DNA of 64,000 nucleotides from contig USDN01000001.1 of NCBI GenBank assembly GCA_900553515.1, positions 56,455 to 120,454 on the forward strand, in the 5' to 3' direction. This DNA is from an uncultured Blautia sp. (GTDB lineage: Bacteria > Bacillota > Clostridia > Lachnospirales > Lachnospiraceae). A model generated the notes under the pieces. The model did no database searches and was not told where the DNA came from. It saw nothing but the letters and a program-made list of their open reading frames with translations. Shown here in pieces: positions 16,041-24,610 of the stretch (position 1 is its first letter; each line of letters begins with the position of its first letter). Position numbers and translations under genes: made by a program.

Positions 16041-18057
16041 AGGAATGTTTCTGAGGCTTGCCCTTACAAATATCAAAAAGAACCGGGGTACCTTTGTACC
16101 GTATATTCTGTCCTCCATGGGCTGTATTACCGTTCTTTATATTATGCTGTTTATTGTCCATAATCCGGATACCCGAAACATCCGGGGCGGAAGTGATGTG
16201 GCTATGATTGTCAGCATGGGAGTTTTTGTACTGGGAATTTTTTCTGTGATTTTTCTTCTGTTCTGCAACAGCTTTCTTATGAAGCGGAGACAGAAGGAAA
16301 TTGGTCTTTATAATGTGCTTGGTATGGAAAAACGTCATATCAGCCGAATGCTTCTGGTGGAAACACTGATCACAGGCGCAGTCAGTCTTACAGGGGGCAT
16401 TGGGGCAGGAATCCTTGGAAGTAAGCTTGCCCTGCTGCTTCTTCTGAAGATGCTTCACCTTCCGGTACAGTTTGGATTTTATGTTACCTGGGAGGGCGTG
16501 AAGATCTGCGCGGCTTCCTATGGGATGATTCTTGCTGTGACTTTACTGCAGAATCTCAGCAGGGTTCATCTCAGCCGTCCGGTGGAGCTGCTTTCCGGAA
16601 AGAGCGTCGGGGAACGGGAGCCAAAAACCAAGCTTCTTATGGCAGTTCTGGGATTTGCATGTCTTGGGGGAGGATATTATCTGGCTGCAACCACAAAATC
16701 GGTAATGGACGCTCTGGTGATTTTTCTTCTGGCAGTGCTTCTTGTTATGGCGGGAACCTATCTGGTATTTACAGCGGGAAGTATTATGATCCTGAAGCTG
16801 ATGCGCCGGAAAAAAAGCTTCTATTATAAAATACAGAATTTTACCAGCGTTTCCGGAATGCTGTACCGCATGAAGCAGAATGCTGTGGGACTGGCAAGCA
16901 TCTGTATTTTAAGTACGGGAGTACTTTTGATGATATCTTCTGCCGTCAGTCTGAATATGGGAATTGAAGATGCGGTGAAGTCACAGTATCCTTATGATGT
17001 GAATGTTGGATTTTATGGAGACTCTTATGAAGAAGCAGAAGAAGCACAGAAGTTTATGAGAAGTGAGGTGGAAAAAAGCGGAATTCCGGTGAAAGCCGTG
17101 AAGTCTGAAATCAGCCTTTCTGCTGTGGGACTTTTTGACGGCCATCATTACACCTTTGATTATGGTGGGGAAAAGCTGAAAAATCTGAAAGAACAGGAAA
17201 TTATGGAGCTGGTGGTGATCCCGGAGGAATATTATCAGAGCCCGGACGGGGAAAAGATATCTCTGGAAAATGGAACAGTACTTATCTGGGGAACAGACGA
17301 GGAAAGTATAGCCATTGAAGGACAGGAATTTTCTGTAGCAGGAAAATTAAAGAAAGAACCGGATATATCCGGGCTGACTGGCGTAGAATATGTAAGTTCC
17401 ATTTATCTTGTAACAAATTCGGAGACATTTAAACAGATCAGTGAAATTCAGAGAATGGAAATGGAAAAAGGCGGCTCTATGTGGTGCCAGATGAAATCTT
17501 CTCTGGGAATTATGGTAGACGGAGAGGATGACCAGGCCATTGCCCTGAGAAATCTTCTTGACGGAAGTATTGAAAAATTCCGCAGTCAGGGATATTTTTC
17601 ACAGGAGGGAGAGACTGTGTCAAACCGTGCAAGGGCAGTGGAAAAAGAAAATTTCTACGGGCTGAACGGAGGACTGCTTTTTGTGGGAATCCTTCTGGGA
17701 GGTGTGTTCCTGATGGGAACGGCCCTTATTATCTATTATAAACAGATTTCTGAAGGGTATGAGGATCGTGAAAGATTCCAGATCATGAGAAAGGTAGGAA
17801 TGAGCCGCAGAGAGGTACGCTCTTCTATACGAAGACAGATCCTGATGGTATTCTTCCTTCCTCTGCTGGCTGCATGTGTTCATATTGGCATGGCCTTTCC
17901 GCTGATGAAGAAGCTTTTGTTGCTGGTGGGAATGAGCAATGACCGTCTGTTTCTTCTGTGTACGGCAGCTACTGTGCTGATGTTTGCAGCCATATACGGG
18001 CTGATCTATATGGTTACAGCCAGAGCTTATTATCATATCCTGGAAAAGGCGGAATAA
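16033..18057 (+). CDS. FtsX-like permease, BceB-like antimicrobial-peptide transporter
   Basis: This is a 674-residue membrane protein with about ten predicted helices. A large extracellular domain of roughly 200 residues lies between helices VII and VIII (about residues 315-535), the arrangement that defines BceB-type permeases. Together with the ATPase it senses and removes bacitracin-like or lantibiotic peptides from lipid II-cycle intermediates and signals to the adjacent kinase. ATG 16033 overlaps the ATPase gene by 8 bases; GTG 16024 is an alternative. The specific drug cannot be read from sequence. Confidence 0.88.
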   Translation: MRKGMFLRLALTNIKKNRGTFVPYILSSMGCITVLYIMLFIVHNPDTRNIRGGSDVAMIVSMGVFVLGIFSVIFLLFCNSFLMKRRQKEIGLYNVLGMEKRHISRMLLVETLITGAVSLTGGIGAGILGSKLALLLLLKMLHLPVQFGFYVTWEGVKICAASYGMILAVTLLQNLSRVHLSRPVELLSGKSVGEREPKTKLLMAVLGFACLGGGYYLAATTKSVMDALVIFLLAVLLVMAGTYLVFTAGSIMILKLMRRKKSFYYKIQNFTSVSGMLYRMKQNAVGLASICILSTGVLLMISSAVSLNMGIEDAVKSQYPYDVNVGFYGDSYEEAEEAQKFMRSEVEKSGIPVKAVKSEISLSAVGLFDGHHYTFDYGGEKLKNLKEQEIMELVVIPEEYYQSPDGEKISLENGTVLIWGTDEESIAIEGQEFSVAGKLKKEPDISGLTGVEYVSSIYLVTNSETFKQISEIQRMEMEKGGSMWCQMKSSLGIMVDGEDDQAIALRNLLDGSIEKFRSQGYFSQEGETVSNRARAVEKENFYGLNGGLLFVGILLGGVFLMGTALIIYYKQISEGYEDRERFQIMRKVGMSRREVRSSIRRQILMVFFLPLLAACVHIGMAFPLMKKLLLLVGMSNDRLFLLCTAATVLMFAAIYGLIYMVTARAYYHILEKAE

Positions 18058-18075
18058 GAAAGAGATGATTTTTTA

Positions 18076-18104
18076 TTTACAATCATCCTGTTAAAACGTA
18101 TAAT
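18076..18104 (+). promoter_or_regulatory. Promoter for azlCD
   Basis: TTTACA (18076-18081) and TATAAT (18099-18104) are separated by 17 bases, located between the permease gene and azlC. Confidence 0.75.
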
Positions 18105-18136
18105 GAGATACGGAATAAGGAGTGTGAATAAGAATC

Positions 18137-18862
18137 ATGGAACATAAGATAAATAAACAACAGTTTATACGGGGACTCCATGACGGAGTCCCTATTGCAT
18201 TGGGATATTTTGCCGTGTCCTTTACATTTGGAATGATGGCAGTGTCCGGAGGGATGTCGGTATGGCAGGCAACCTTGATTTCTCTGACAAACCTCACGTC
18301 AGCGGGACAGTTTGCAGGACTGGATATTATGATTGCCTGCGGTTCTCTGTGGGAGATGGCTCTGACACAGCTGATCATCAATCTGCGTTACAGCCTGATG
18401 TCATTTTCAGTTTCTCAGAAGCTGGAGAGAAACCTGGCTCCCTGGCATAGATATGCAGTGGCTTTTGGTATGACCGATGAGATTTTTGGCGTCAGCATCA
18501 GCCAGCCGGGACGACTGAATCCGTTTTATAATTATGGAGCAATGAGCGCAGCCATTCCGGGCTGGACGTTTGGAACCCTGGTGGGAGCCATGGCTGGAAA
18601 CATCATGCCGGGATTTATGGCAAGTGCGTTAAGTGTGGCTATTTATGGAATGTTTCTGGCACTGATCATTCCTCCGGCAAAAAAACATAGGGCAGTATGT
18701 AAGGTGGTTATAGGAGCCATGGCAATGAGCAGCCTGTTTGCTTATATGCCGCTGCTGAACAGGGTTTCTTCAGGATTTGTGATCATTATCACTACGTTGG
18801 TGGTGGCAGGAGCTGCTGCATATTTCTGCCCTGTTGGAGACGGAGAGGAGGAGAAACCGTGA
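18137..18862 (+). CDS. azlC: AzlC family branched-chain amino acid exporter, large subunit
   Basis: This 241-residue membrane protein opens with a basic segment and GVPIALGYFAVSFTFGMMA, the typical AzlC N-terminus, followed by SAGQFAG and a MTDEIFGV motif. AzlC and AzlD together export branched-chain amino acids or analogues such as azaleucine. The next gene is the small partner and overlaps it by 4 bases. A ribosome site AAGGAG lies about 12 bases before the ATG. Confidence 0.88.
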   Translation: MEHKINKQQFIRGLHDGVPIALGYFAVSFTFGMMAVSGGMSVWQATLISLTNLTSAGQFAGLDIMIACGSLWEMALTQLIINLRYSLMSFSVSQKLERNLAPWHRYAVAFGMTDEIFGVSISQPGRLNPFYNYGAMSAAIPGWTFGTLVGAMAGNIMPGFMASALSVAIYGMFLALIIPPAKKHRAVCKVVIGAMAMSSLFAYMPLLNRVSSGFVIIITTLVVAGAAAYFCPVGDGEEEKP

Positions 18863-19179
18863 ATCACAGTATTTATATGTATATTTTTGTAATGGCGGCA
18901 GTAACCTATCTGATCCGTATGCTACCCTTGGTCCTTTTTAAAAAAGAGATCACCAGTCCGTTTTTGAAATCCTTTTTGTATTATGTCCCCTATGCCTGTC
19001 TGGCAGCTATGACATTTCCGGCAATCCTGACGGCGCCGTCTTCGGGAATGATCGCCGGAGCAGCAGGACTTGCCGCAGCTCTTATCGCAGCATATTGGGA
19101 AAGAAGCCTTCTGACAGTAGCGCTTTTTGCCTGTGGAGCTGTGTTTGTGGTGGAACGTATTCTGGAATATATCATATAG
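18859..19179 (+). CDS. azlD: AzlD family branched-chain amino acid exporter, small subunit
   Basis: This is a 106-residue protein with four hydrophobic helices, starting YIFVMAAVTYLIRMLPLVLF, the conserved AzlD opening. The GTG start is overlapped by the azlC stop and has GGAGGAG in front, so the two subunits are translationally coupled. Confidence 0.88.
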   Translation: MNHSIYMYIFVMAAVTYLIRMLPLVLFKKEITSPFLKSFLYYVPYACLAAMTFPAILTAPSSGMIAGAAGLAAALIAAYWERSLLTVALFACGAVFVVERILEYII

Positions 19180-19195
19180 TACGGAATTTTGACTC

Positions 19196-19222
19196 GTTGC
19201 TGTGAACGAAGTGAACAGTGAC
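19196..19222. repeat. Dispersed GTTACTGT-type palindromic element, best copy
   Basis: An imperfect inverted repeat (GTTGCTGT ... ACAGTGAC) encloses the direct repeat GTGAAC-GAA-GTGAAC. Related shorter or degenerate copies lie at 923-949, 35059-35076 and 40697-40714, all in gene-free gaps. Confidence 0.55.
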
Positions 19223-19261
19223 TTTGGCTGAAACCGTTTTAAAATCTTACAGTATTTACTA

Positions 19262-19291
19262 TTGCAATGCTGTATTTAAGTGTGCTAGAAT
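19262..19291 (+). promoter_or_regulatory. Promoter for the polysaccharide-control genes
   Basis: TTGCAA (19262-19267) and TAGAAT (19286-19291) have an 18-base spacer, placed 60 bases before the Wzz-like gene. Confidence 0.6.
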
Positions 19292-19353
19292 TAAAAGTAA
19301 GAGTGTTTATATCCATAAATACTCACTGACAGGCAGTCAGGCCTGTACGTCAG

Positions 19354-20127
19354 ATGAAAGGAATTACTGGTTTGGATAAGATAAAAACAGATTTTGGGGA
19401 AATATTGGACGATGAAAATCAGGATGAGGTAGAGATAGACCTTCTGGAAATCCTGAAAGCGCTGAAAAAAAAGTTTCTGCTGATTCTGGCAGCCGGACTT
19501 CTGGCAGGCTGCATCAGCGGTGCATTTACACACTTTATGCTTACTCCATCTTATAAGTCTACGTCAAGCATGCTTGTACTTTCCAAAGAAACAACACTGA
19601 CTTCTCTGGCGGATCTTCAGCTGGGAAGCAGCCTGACAAGCGATTATACGGTATTGCTTAACAGTACGCCGGTTCTGCAGCAGGTGATCGAGAATCTGGA
19701 CCTCAAGGATATTTCGGATGAGGACCTGAGAAAAAAGATTACAGTAGAGAATCCGTCTGACAGCCGTATCCTGGAGATTACAGTGGAGGACGCGGATCCT
19801 GTTCTGGCCAAAAAGCTGGTAGATGAGATTGCAGATGTAGCTTCTGATTTTATTGGAGATAAGATGGAGGTTATTCCGCCTAAGATCATAGAAGAAGGAA
19901 AGATTCCTGTTGTCAGGTCTTCACCCAGCTTAAAGAAAAATATGCTTCTTGGTCTTATTTTTGGTATTTTTGTATGCTCAGCAGTGGTAGCAGTGTATGC
20001 AATAATGGATGATACTCTGAAAACAGAGGATGATGTAATCAGATATCTGGATATTTCTGTTCTTGCATCCGTACCGGACCGCAAAGATTATGTGAACTAC
20101 AATAAGAGAAAAGGTACACGCCGTTAG
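19354..20127 (+). CDS. Wzz/CpsC-type polysaccharide co-polymerase (BY-kinase transmembrane adaptor)
   Basis: This 257-residue protein has an acidic N-terminus, EIDLLEILKALKKKF before the first membrane helix (about 45-66), an extracellular domain and a second helix (about 195-216). It ends in a short cytoplasmic tail of the kind that activates a BY-kinase in trans. The family sets chain length of exported polysaccharide. The ATG at 19354 has no good ribosome site; an in-frame TTG at 19372, preceded by AAAGGA, is a credible alternative start. The BY-kinase gene follows after 20 bases. Confidence 0.85.
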   Translation: MKGITGLDKIKTDFGEILDDENQDEVEIDLLEILKALKKKFLLILAAGLLAGCISGAFTHFMLTPSYKSTSSMLVLSKETTLTSLADLQLGSSLTSDYTVLLNSTPVLQQVIENLDLKDISDEDLRKKITVENPSDSRILEITVEDADPVLAKKLVDEIADVASDFIGDKMEVIPPKIIEEGKIPVVRSSPSLKKNMLLGLIFGIFVCSAVVAVYAIMDDTLKTEDDVIRYLDISVLASVPDRKDYVNYNKRKGTRR

Positions 20128-20147
20128 CAGGAAGGGAGAAGCTATTA

Positions 20148-20843
20148 ATGAGAAGTGTTGAAATAGAGGATATCAGGAAGCAGGATTATCTTTATGATGA
20201 AGCGATCAAGACCCTGCGTACCAATATCCAGATGACAGGAAAAAGAATAAAAACAATATTGATCACAAGTTGTTATCCCAATGAGGGCAAAAGCGATATT
20301 TCTATCAGCCTTGCGAAAGAACTGAGCAGCATTGGCAAGAAGGTTCTTCTGATTGATGCTGATATACGGAAGTCTGCGTATTTCAGCCATTTCCTTGTAA
20401 ATCAGGAGGTGCGCGGTCTGTCTGAATTTCTCAGTGGTCAGATTACAGTGAAGGATCTGATTTACGCTACAAATTATCCGAATATGGATATTATTTTCGG
20501 AGGAACACCAACACCGGATCCGGCAGGACTTCTGGGAGACGAGGTGTTTGGCGCCTTTATGAAAGAGATCAGAGGCTATTATGATTATATTCTGTGTGAT
20601 ACGCCGCCGGTAGGAAGCATTATAGATGCTGTGCTTGTGGCGAGATATTGTGACGGGGCAGTTTTTGTGATTGAACAGGGGGCGATCAGCTACCGGTTTG
20701 CACAGAAAGCTGTGAACCGTATCCGCAAGACGGGATGCAGGGTACTGGGAAGTGTTCTGAACAAAACTGACCGGAGACAGGACAAATATTATAAGAAATA
20801 CGGTCGTTATTATCAGAAGACAGAAGTTAAGAAAGAAGCTTAG
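20148..20843 (+). CDS. CpsD/CapB-type tyrosine kinase (BY-kinase)
   Basis: This is a 231-residue cytoplasmic ATPase. The P-loop reads CYPNEGKSDISI near residue 45, where most family members have GEGKST; the Ser/Thr following the Lys is kept as Ser, but the next residue is Asp. Walker A' is VLLIDADIRKS (near 68) and Walker B is YILCDTPPVG (near 146). The C-terminus has a tyrosine cluster (YYKKYGRYY), the autophosphorylation sites. It partners with the preceding adaptor to control capsule or exopolysaccharide assembly. Confidence 0.88.
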   Translation: MRSVEIEDIRKQDYLYDEAIKTLRTNIQMTGKRIKTILITSCYPNEGKSDISISLAKELSSIGKKVLLIDADIRKSAYFSHFLVNQEVRGLSEFLSGQITVKDLIYATNYPNMDIIFGGTPTPDPAGLLGDEVFGAFMKEIRGYYDYILCDTPPVGSIIDAVLVARYCDGAVFVIEQGAISYRFAQKAVNRIRKTGCRVLGSVLNKTDRRQDKYYKKYGRYYQKTEVKKEA

Positions 20844-20870
20844 GACTGCGCAGAGAAAGGCAGGATAAAA

Positions 20871-21191
20871 GTGAACTGGAATAATACAAAAAATAAGGCA
20901 AAAGCAAATCTGATCCTGGCAGTGTTCTGCAGTGTTCTTGTGCTGATCATGGCGGCTCTTGTAGTCGTGGATCACAGAAGTACAAAAAAAGAAACGGAAA
21001 AACTGACAGAGCTTGCAGAGGAACAGAAAAAAGGCATTGAAGATTACGAAAATGTGAAAAAACGTGCTGCAGAGCTGGAAAAACAATCGGCTGTTTCTGA
21101 AGAAGAGGAAGAGAATATCACGGAGTCTGATGAGTCCGGATCCGATGACAAAGAAAGTGAAGACAGCAGTTCTGAAAAGAAGAATGAGTAA
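20871..21191 (+). CDS. Small single-pass membrane protein with acidic coiled-coil tail
   Basis: This 106-residue protein has a GTG start after AAAGGCAGG. A basic N-terminus precedes one transmembrane helix (about residues 13-33). A charged helical stretch likely to form a coiled coil follows (about 40-78), and the tail is rich in Glu, Asp and Ser. No family recognised. It lies between the BY-kinase and LCP genes with gaps of 27 and 2 bases, so it probably belongs to the same envelope operon, with the tail outside the cell. Confidence 0.6.
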   Translation: MNWNNTKNKAKANLILAVFCSVLVLIMAALVVVDHRSTKKETEKLTELAEEQKKGIEDYENVKKRAAELEKQSAVSEEEEENITESDESGSDDKESEDSSSEKKNE

Positions 21192-21193
21192 AA

Positions 21194-22207
21194 ATGAGTA
21201 GTTCATCAAGAAGAGAACAGAAAAAGAAAAAAAGAATCCTTGTAGTGTCATGTTTTGCGGCAGCGGCAGTACTGGCAGGCGCTTTTCTTCTCTGGAGCCA
21301 GCTTCCGAAGAAGACTCATATCACTGCCATAAGCAGTTCGGAGGGAGTTTCTCCATCTGCAGAAGAGGTAGAATATGAGGGCTCTCTGTACAAATATAAC
21401 GACCATCTCAGCAATTTCCTTTTTCTTGGAATTGATACAAGAGATCCGGTTTCCAGCTACAGTACACAGTTTGATGCGGGACAGGCAGATGCTGTCTTTC
21501 TTGTATCCATGGACAGAGTGACAGAAGAACTGAAGGCGCTGGTTATACCCAGAGATACTATAGCAGAGATTGAAGTATTTAATCCCTCCGGCAAAAGCAT
21601 GGGGCATACAAAAGATCATATTAACATACAGTATGCTTTTGGAGACGGAAAGGAAAACAGCTGTCAGCTTATGAAAACAGCAGTTTCCCGGCTTCTTGGA
21701 GGTATACCTATTGAGAAATACTGTGCAGTAAATATGGATGGTATTCCTCTTCTGGCGGAAGCAGTGGATGGGATTCCGGTAACAGTGCCTGACAATAGTC
21801 TGGCTGAAAAGGATCCGGCATTTACAGAAGGTGCACAGGTGACACTGACGGCAGAAAATACAGAAATGTTTGTACGGTACAGGGATATCTCCCAGTCGGG
21901 AAGCGCTATTGTCAGACAGGAACGCCAGAAGGTATTTATGAAGGCCTTTGCAGAAAAGGCGCAGCAGAAAGCGGCACAGGATGCCTCCTTTGTGGTGGAC
22001 ATTTATGAACAGCTTCAGCCATATATGGTGACAAATATGGGAAACGATCTGTTTGCCAAACTTCTGTCAGCATCTGCCGGTTCATCTATGGAGGCGCAGA
22101 CAATTCCGGGAGAAGCTTCAGAGGGCGAGTCCTTTGACGAATATCATGTAAAGGAAGAGGAACTGACAGCTCTTCTTATGAACATGTTTTACGAAAAAAT
22201 ACAATAA
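21194..22207 (+). CDS. LytR-CpsA-Psr (LCP) family cell-envelope ligase
   Basis: LCP enzymes transfer undecaprenyl-linked polymers onto peptidoglycan. The 337-residue protein has a basic cytoplasmic start, one membrane helix (about 16-35) and the LCP catalytic domain. NFLFLGIDTRD near residue 75, ADAVFLVSMD near 96, VIPRDT near 116 and later VRYRD near 223 are the conserved Asp/Arg motifs. It starts two bases after the preceding stop. No glycosyltransferase or polymerase gene accompanies it here. Confidence 0.88.
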   Translation: MSSSSRREQKKKKRILVVSCFAAAAVLAGAFLLWSQLPKKTHITAISSSEGVSPSAEEVEYEGSLYKYNDHLSNFLFLGIDTRDPVSSYSTQFDAGQADAVFLVSMDRVTEELKALVIPRDTIAEIEVFNPSGKSMGHTKDHINIQYAFGDGKENSCQLMKTAVSRLLGGIPIEKYCAVNMDGIPLLAEAVDGIPVTVPDNSLAEKDPAFTEGAQVTLTAENTEMFVRYRDISQSGSAIVRQERQKVFMKAFAEKAQQKAAQDASFVVDIYEQLQPYMVTNMGNDLFAKLLSASAGSSMEAQTIPGEASEGESFDEYHVKEEELTALLMNMFYEKIQ

Positions 22208-22277
22208 TATTACAATGAGATAGGTAGTACATTATGCACTATTATCTATAAAAGAAAAAGAAAAGGAGCGATTTATT

Positions 22278-22859
22278 ATGAAGTTGAGAAAATGCCTTAT
22301 GGTATGCGCACTTGCTGCTGTTATGACAGTAGGTTCTGTATCTGTTGCAAGCGCAGCAGGCAGCCGTACAATGGATGTTACTGTTCAGGCAGAGGGTATC
22401 TCTGTTGCAGCTAAGATCGAAGAATCTGAAGCATACAAACAGCTTAAAGAGAGTGCACCGGAAGTTGTAACCATTCTTGACAAGGTAAATGATGGAACAA
22501 TGGAAATGAAGGACGTAACTGCAGAGCTTACAAAGATGGCAGAGGGGCTTACAGATGAGGCTGCAAAAGCTGCTCTTGAGGAAGTTATCACAAAGCTTGA
22601 GAACAAAGATTTTGTTACAGGTTTCGTTGATCTGACAGCAGATGCTACCGCAGAGAAAAATGAGAACGGCAAATATGAGGTTACCATCGACGTGCCAAGC
22701 ATGACAGATGAAGCAACAGGCTATGATGTTCTTCATTACAGCGTTGAGCGTTCTGTATGGGAGCTGATCGAGCCGTCTGAGACAGATGCTGAGGCTAAGA
22801 CAATCACAGCTGAGTTCGAGGATCTTTCCCCGGTTGCTGTTGTTGCAGATGCTGAATAA
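22278..22859 (+). CDS. Secreted protein of unknown function
   Basis: This 193-residue protein has a clear signal peptide with predicted cleavage near residue 26 (SVASAAG). The mature part is acidic. An alpha-helical segment (about 45-115) is followed by a predicted beta-rich region containing EVTIDVPSMTDEATGY. I recognise no family. The gene has a strong AAAAGGAGCG site and its own terminator, so it is a separate unit from the LCP operon. Frequent codons such as GCA, ACA and CTT suggest decent expression. Confidence 0.6.
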   Translation: MKLRKCLMVCALAAVMTVGSVSVASAAGSRTMDVTVQAEGISVAAKIEESEAYKQLKESAPEVVTILDKVNDGTMEMKDVTAELTKMAEGLTDEAAKAALEEVITKLENKDFVTGFVDLTADATAEKNENGKYEVTIDVPSMTDEATGYDVLHYSVERSVWELIEPSETDAEAKTITAEFEDLSPVAVVADAE

Positions 22860-22890
22860 TCTGCAGAATCTTAATATAGTTTATCAAAAG

Positions 22891-22920
22891 ACTCTTCCTT
22901 AAATGTGGAAGAGTTTTTTT
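22891..22920 (+). terminator. Rho-independent terminator of the secreted-protein gene
   Basis: ACTCTTCC (22891-22898) pairs with GGAAGAGT (22907-22914), loop of 8 bases, followed by seven T. Confidence 0.9.
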
Positions 22921-22943
22921 ATGTGATATTTTCGCGCTTTATA

Positions 22944-22972
22944 TTGTTAAAGCAAAAGAAAAATGTTATACT
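22944..22972 (+). promoter_or_regulatory. Promoter for the chorismate mutase-shikimate kinase gene
   Basis: TTGTTA (22944-22949) and TATACT (22967-22972) have 17-base spacing, with TG one base before the -10. Confidence 0.7.
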
Positions 22973-23051
22973 GTAAATGTCTTTTGGAAAATTCGATATG
23001 TGACAGTATCAGAATTTGCATGGCTAATATATCATATGGAAGGTAGAAAAC

Positions 23052-23831
23052 ATGTCAGATCAGTTAGAGATACTCAGAGAAAATCTGGAGCAGTGCGATG
23101 AAATTATTCTGGACGCGCTTCTTATGCGAAACAGAATTGTAGAAGATATCATGGTGCACAAGGAGGAAAAAAATATTCCGATCCTGCAACCGGAACAGGA
23201 AGCAAGACAGGAAGCCTGGTTAGAAAAAAAACTGGAGGGAAGAAGACATAAAAAAGAAGTGGAAGATGTATTTTTCCGGATCAGACAGAACAGCAAGCAG
23301 ATACAGGCTCGGAAACTGTTTAATTATAATATTGTGCTGATCGGATTTATGGGCGCCGGAAAAAGTACAATTTCTGATTACCTGAGAACAGCTTTTGCAA
23401 TGGAAGTGGTTGAAATGGATCAGATTATTGCAGAAAGACAGGGGATGAGTATTTCTGATATTTTTGAAACCTACGGAGAGGAATATTTTCGTGATCTGGA
23501 AACCAGCCTTCTGATCGAAATGCAGTCCAGAACAAATGTTGTGATATCCTGCGGCGGAGGCGTTCCCATGAGAGAACGTAATGTGGCTGAAATGAAGAAA
23601 AATGGAAAAGTTGTACTTCTCACAGCAAAACCGGAGACTATTTTGGAACGTGTAAGGGACAACCATGACAGACCTCTTCTCGAGGGAAACAAAAATGTGG
23701 AATTTATTTCCGGACTTATGGAAAAACGACGCCGGAAATACGAAGCGGCAGCAGATGTTATTATTGAGACAGATGAGAAAAACGAGCTGGAGATCTGCGA
23801 AGAACTGGTGCAGAAGATTTTAAACGATTAA
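23052..23831 (+). CDS. Chorismate mutase (AroQ type)-shikimate kinase fusion
   Basis: This 259-residue bifunctional protein joins a chorismate mutase helix domain (about 1-85: LRENLEQCDEII, RNRIVEDIMVHKEE, PILQPEQEA) to shikimate kinase (about 92-259). The kinase has Walker A GFMGAGKST near residue 98, the shikimate-binding DQI and Arg in YFRDLE, the GGG motif CGGGVPMRE, and the lid Arg in DRPLL. It would phosphorylate shikimate and, separately, turn chorismate into prephenate, two non-consecutive steps of aromatic amino acid synthesis. It lies just upstream of the GntR-controlled catabolic region, which also handles shikimate-type compounds; whether that closeness is functional is not known. 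Confidence 0.88.
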   Translation: MSDQLEILRENLEQCDEIILDALLMRNRIVEDIMVHKEEKNIPILQPEQEARQEAWLEKKLEGRRHKKEVEDVFFRIRQNSKQIQARKLFNYNIVLIGFMGAGKSTISDYLRTAFAMEVVEMDQIIAERQGMSISDIFETYGEEYFRDLETSLLIEMQSRTNVVISCGGGVPMRERNVAEMKKNGKVVLLTAKPETILERVRDNHDRPLLEGNKNVEFISGLMEKRRRKYEAAADVIIETDEKNELEICEELVQKILND

Positions 23832-23884
23832 AATTGTAAATATTGCATAAAATTTCAGATGAAATATTAGGAAAAATTCAGATA

Positions 23885-23923
23885 TTTACAAAATTGAAAA
23901 ACTGATATATCATTGATGTATCA
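23885..23923 (+). promoter_or_regulatory. GntR promoter with overlapping operator O1
   Basis: TTTACA (23885-23890) and TATCAT (23908-23913) have a 17-base spacer. The 21-bp operator at 23903-23923 is made of two 10-bp palindromes, TGATATATCA and TGATGTATCA, one base apart. It covers the -10 and the start point, which predicts autorepression. Confidence 0.65.
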
Positions 23924-23954
23924 AAAGAAACAAAGAATTACTGGAGTATAAGAA

Positions 23955-24587
23955 ATGGCATCCCTAAGTGAACAGGCATACGGAAAACTAAAGGATATGG
24001 TGATAGAAGCTTCTCCGGGAACCTTCTTCAGTGTGAGAAAATGTGCGGAAGAGCTGAATCTTAGTTATACGCCTACCCGTGAAGCCCTGCTGAGGCTTCA
24101 TTCGGAAGGACTGTTGAATCTGGTTCCCAAGGTGGGGTTTTTTACGGCACAGATGGATCTGAGAGACATTACGGATATCCATCAGAGCAGAGAATGTATA
24201 GAGCGGTATGTGCTCCCTATGGTTCTTCCCCATCTGAGACAGGAAGATAAGGATATCTTGTACAGACTCCTTGAGGAACAGGAAAGGGCTCTGGAAACAG
24301 GAGACAGTACTTTATCTTCAGAAAAGGATGTGGAATTTCACTGTTATCTTATAGACCTTCTGAACAATAAGAGGATCAGTGATTTTTACAGAAGCATTCG
24401 GAGCCAGTATCGGGCCGGAGCAAATAATCTGGTAAAGGAACATACCATGATTCCCCTTGAAGAGCATAAAAAAATCATGAGGCTTATAGAGGAAGGACGA
24501 TATGAGGAAGCTGTCAGAGTGATGGAAGAGCATGGAAGAAATGCAATCCAGAGAATGAGAGAAGGTTTTGTCCGGATCGGTTATTGA
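23955..24587 (+). CDS. GntR family regulator, FCD (FadR) subfamily
   Basis: This is a 210-residue repressor. The N-terminal winged helix (about 5-68) contains SVRKCAEELNLSYTPTREALLRLHSEGLL, the GntR recognition motif. The C-terminal FCD helical domain (about 75-205) usually binds a small organic acid through metal-coordinating Asp/His residues; candidate His residues are at VEFHCYL, VKEHTM and MEEHGRN. Matching double-palindrome operators lie before this gene and in front of the next operon, so it probably controls both and releases DNA when the catabolic substrate is present. Confidence 0.88.
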   Translation: MASLSEQAYGKLKDMVIEASPGTFFSVRKCAEELNLSYTPTREALLRLHSEGLLNLVPKVGFFTAQMDLRDITDIHQSRECIERYVLPMVLPHLRQEDKDILYRLLEEQERALETGDSTLSSEKDVEFHCYLIDLLNNKRISDFYRSIRSQYRAGANNLVKEHTMIPLEEHKKIMRLIEEGRYEEAVRVMEEHGRNAIQRMREGFVRIGY

Positions 24588-24610
24588 TCCGGATAAAAAA
24601 ATAAGTAAAC

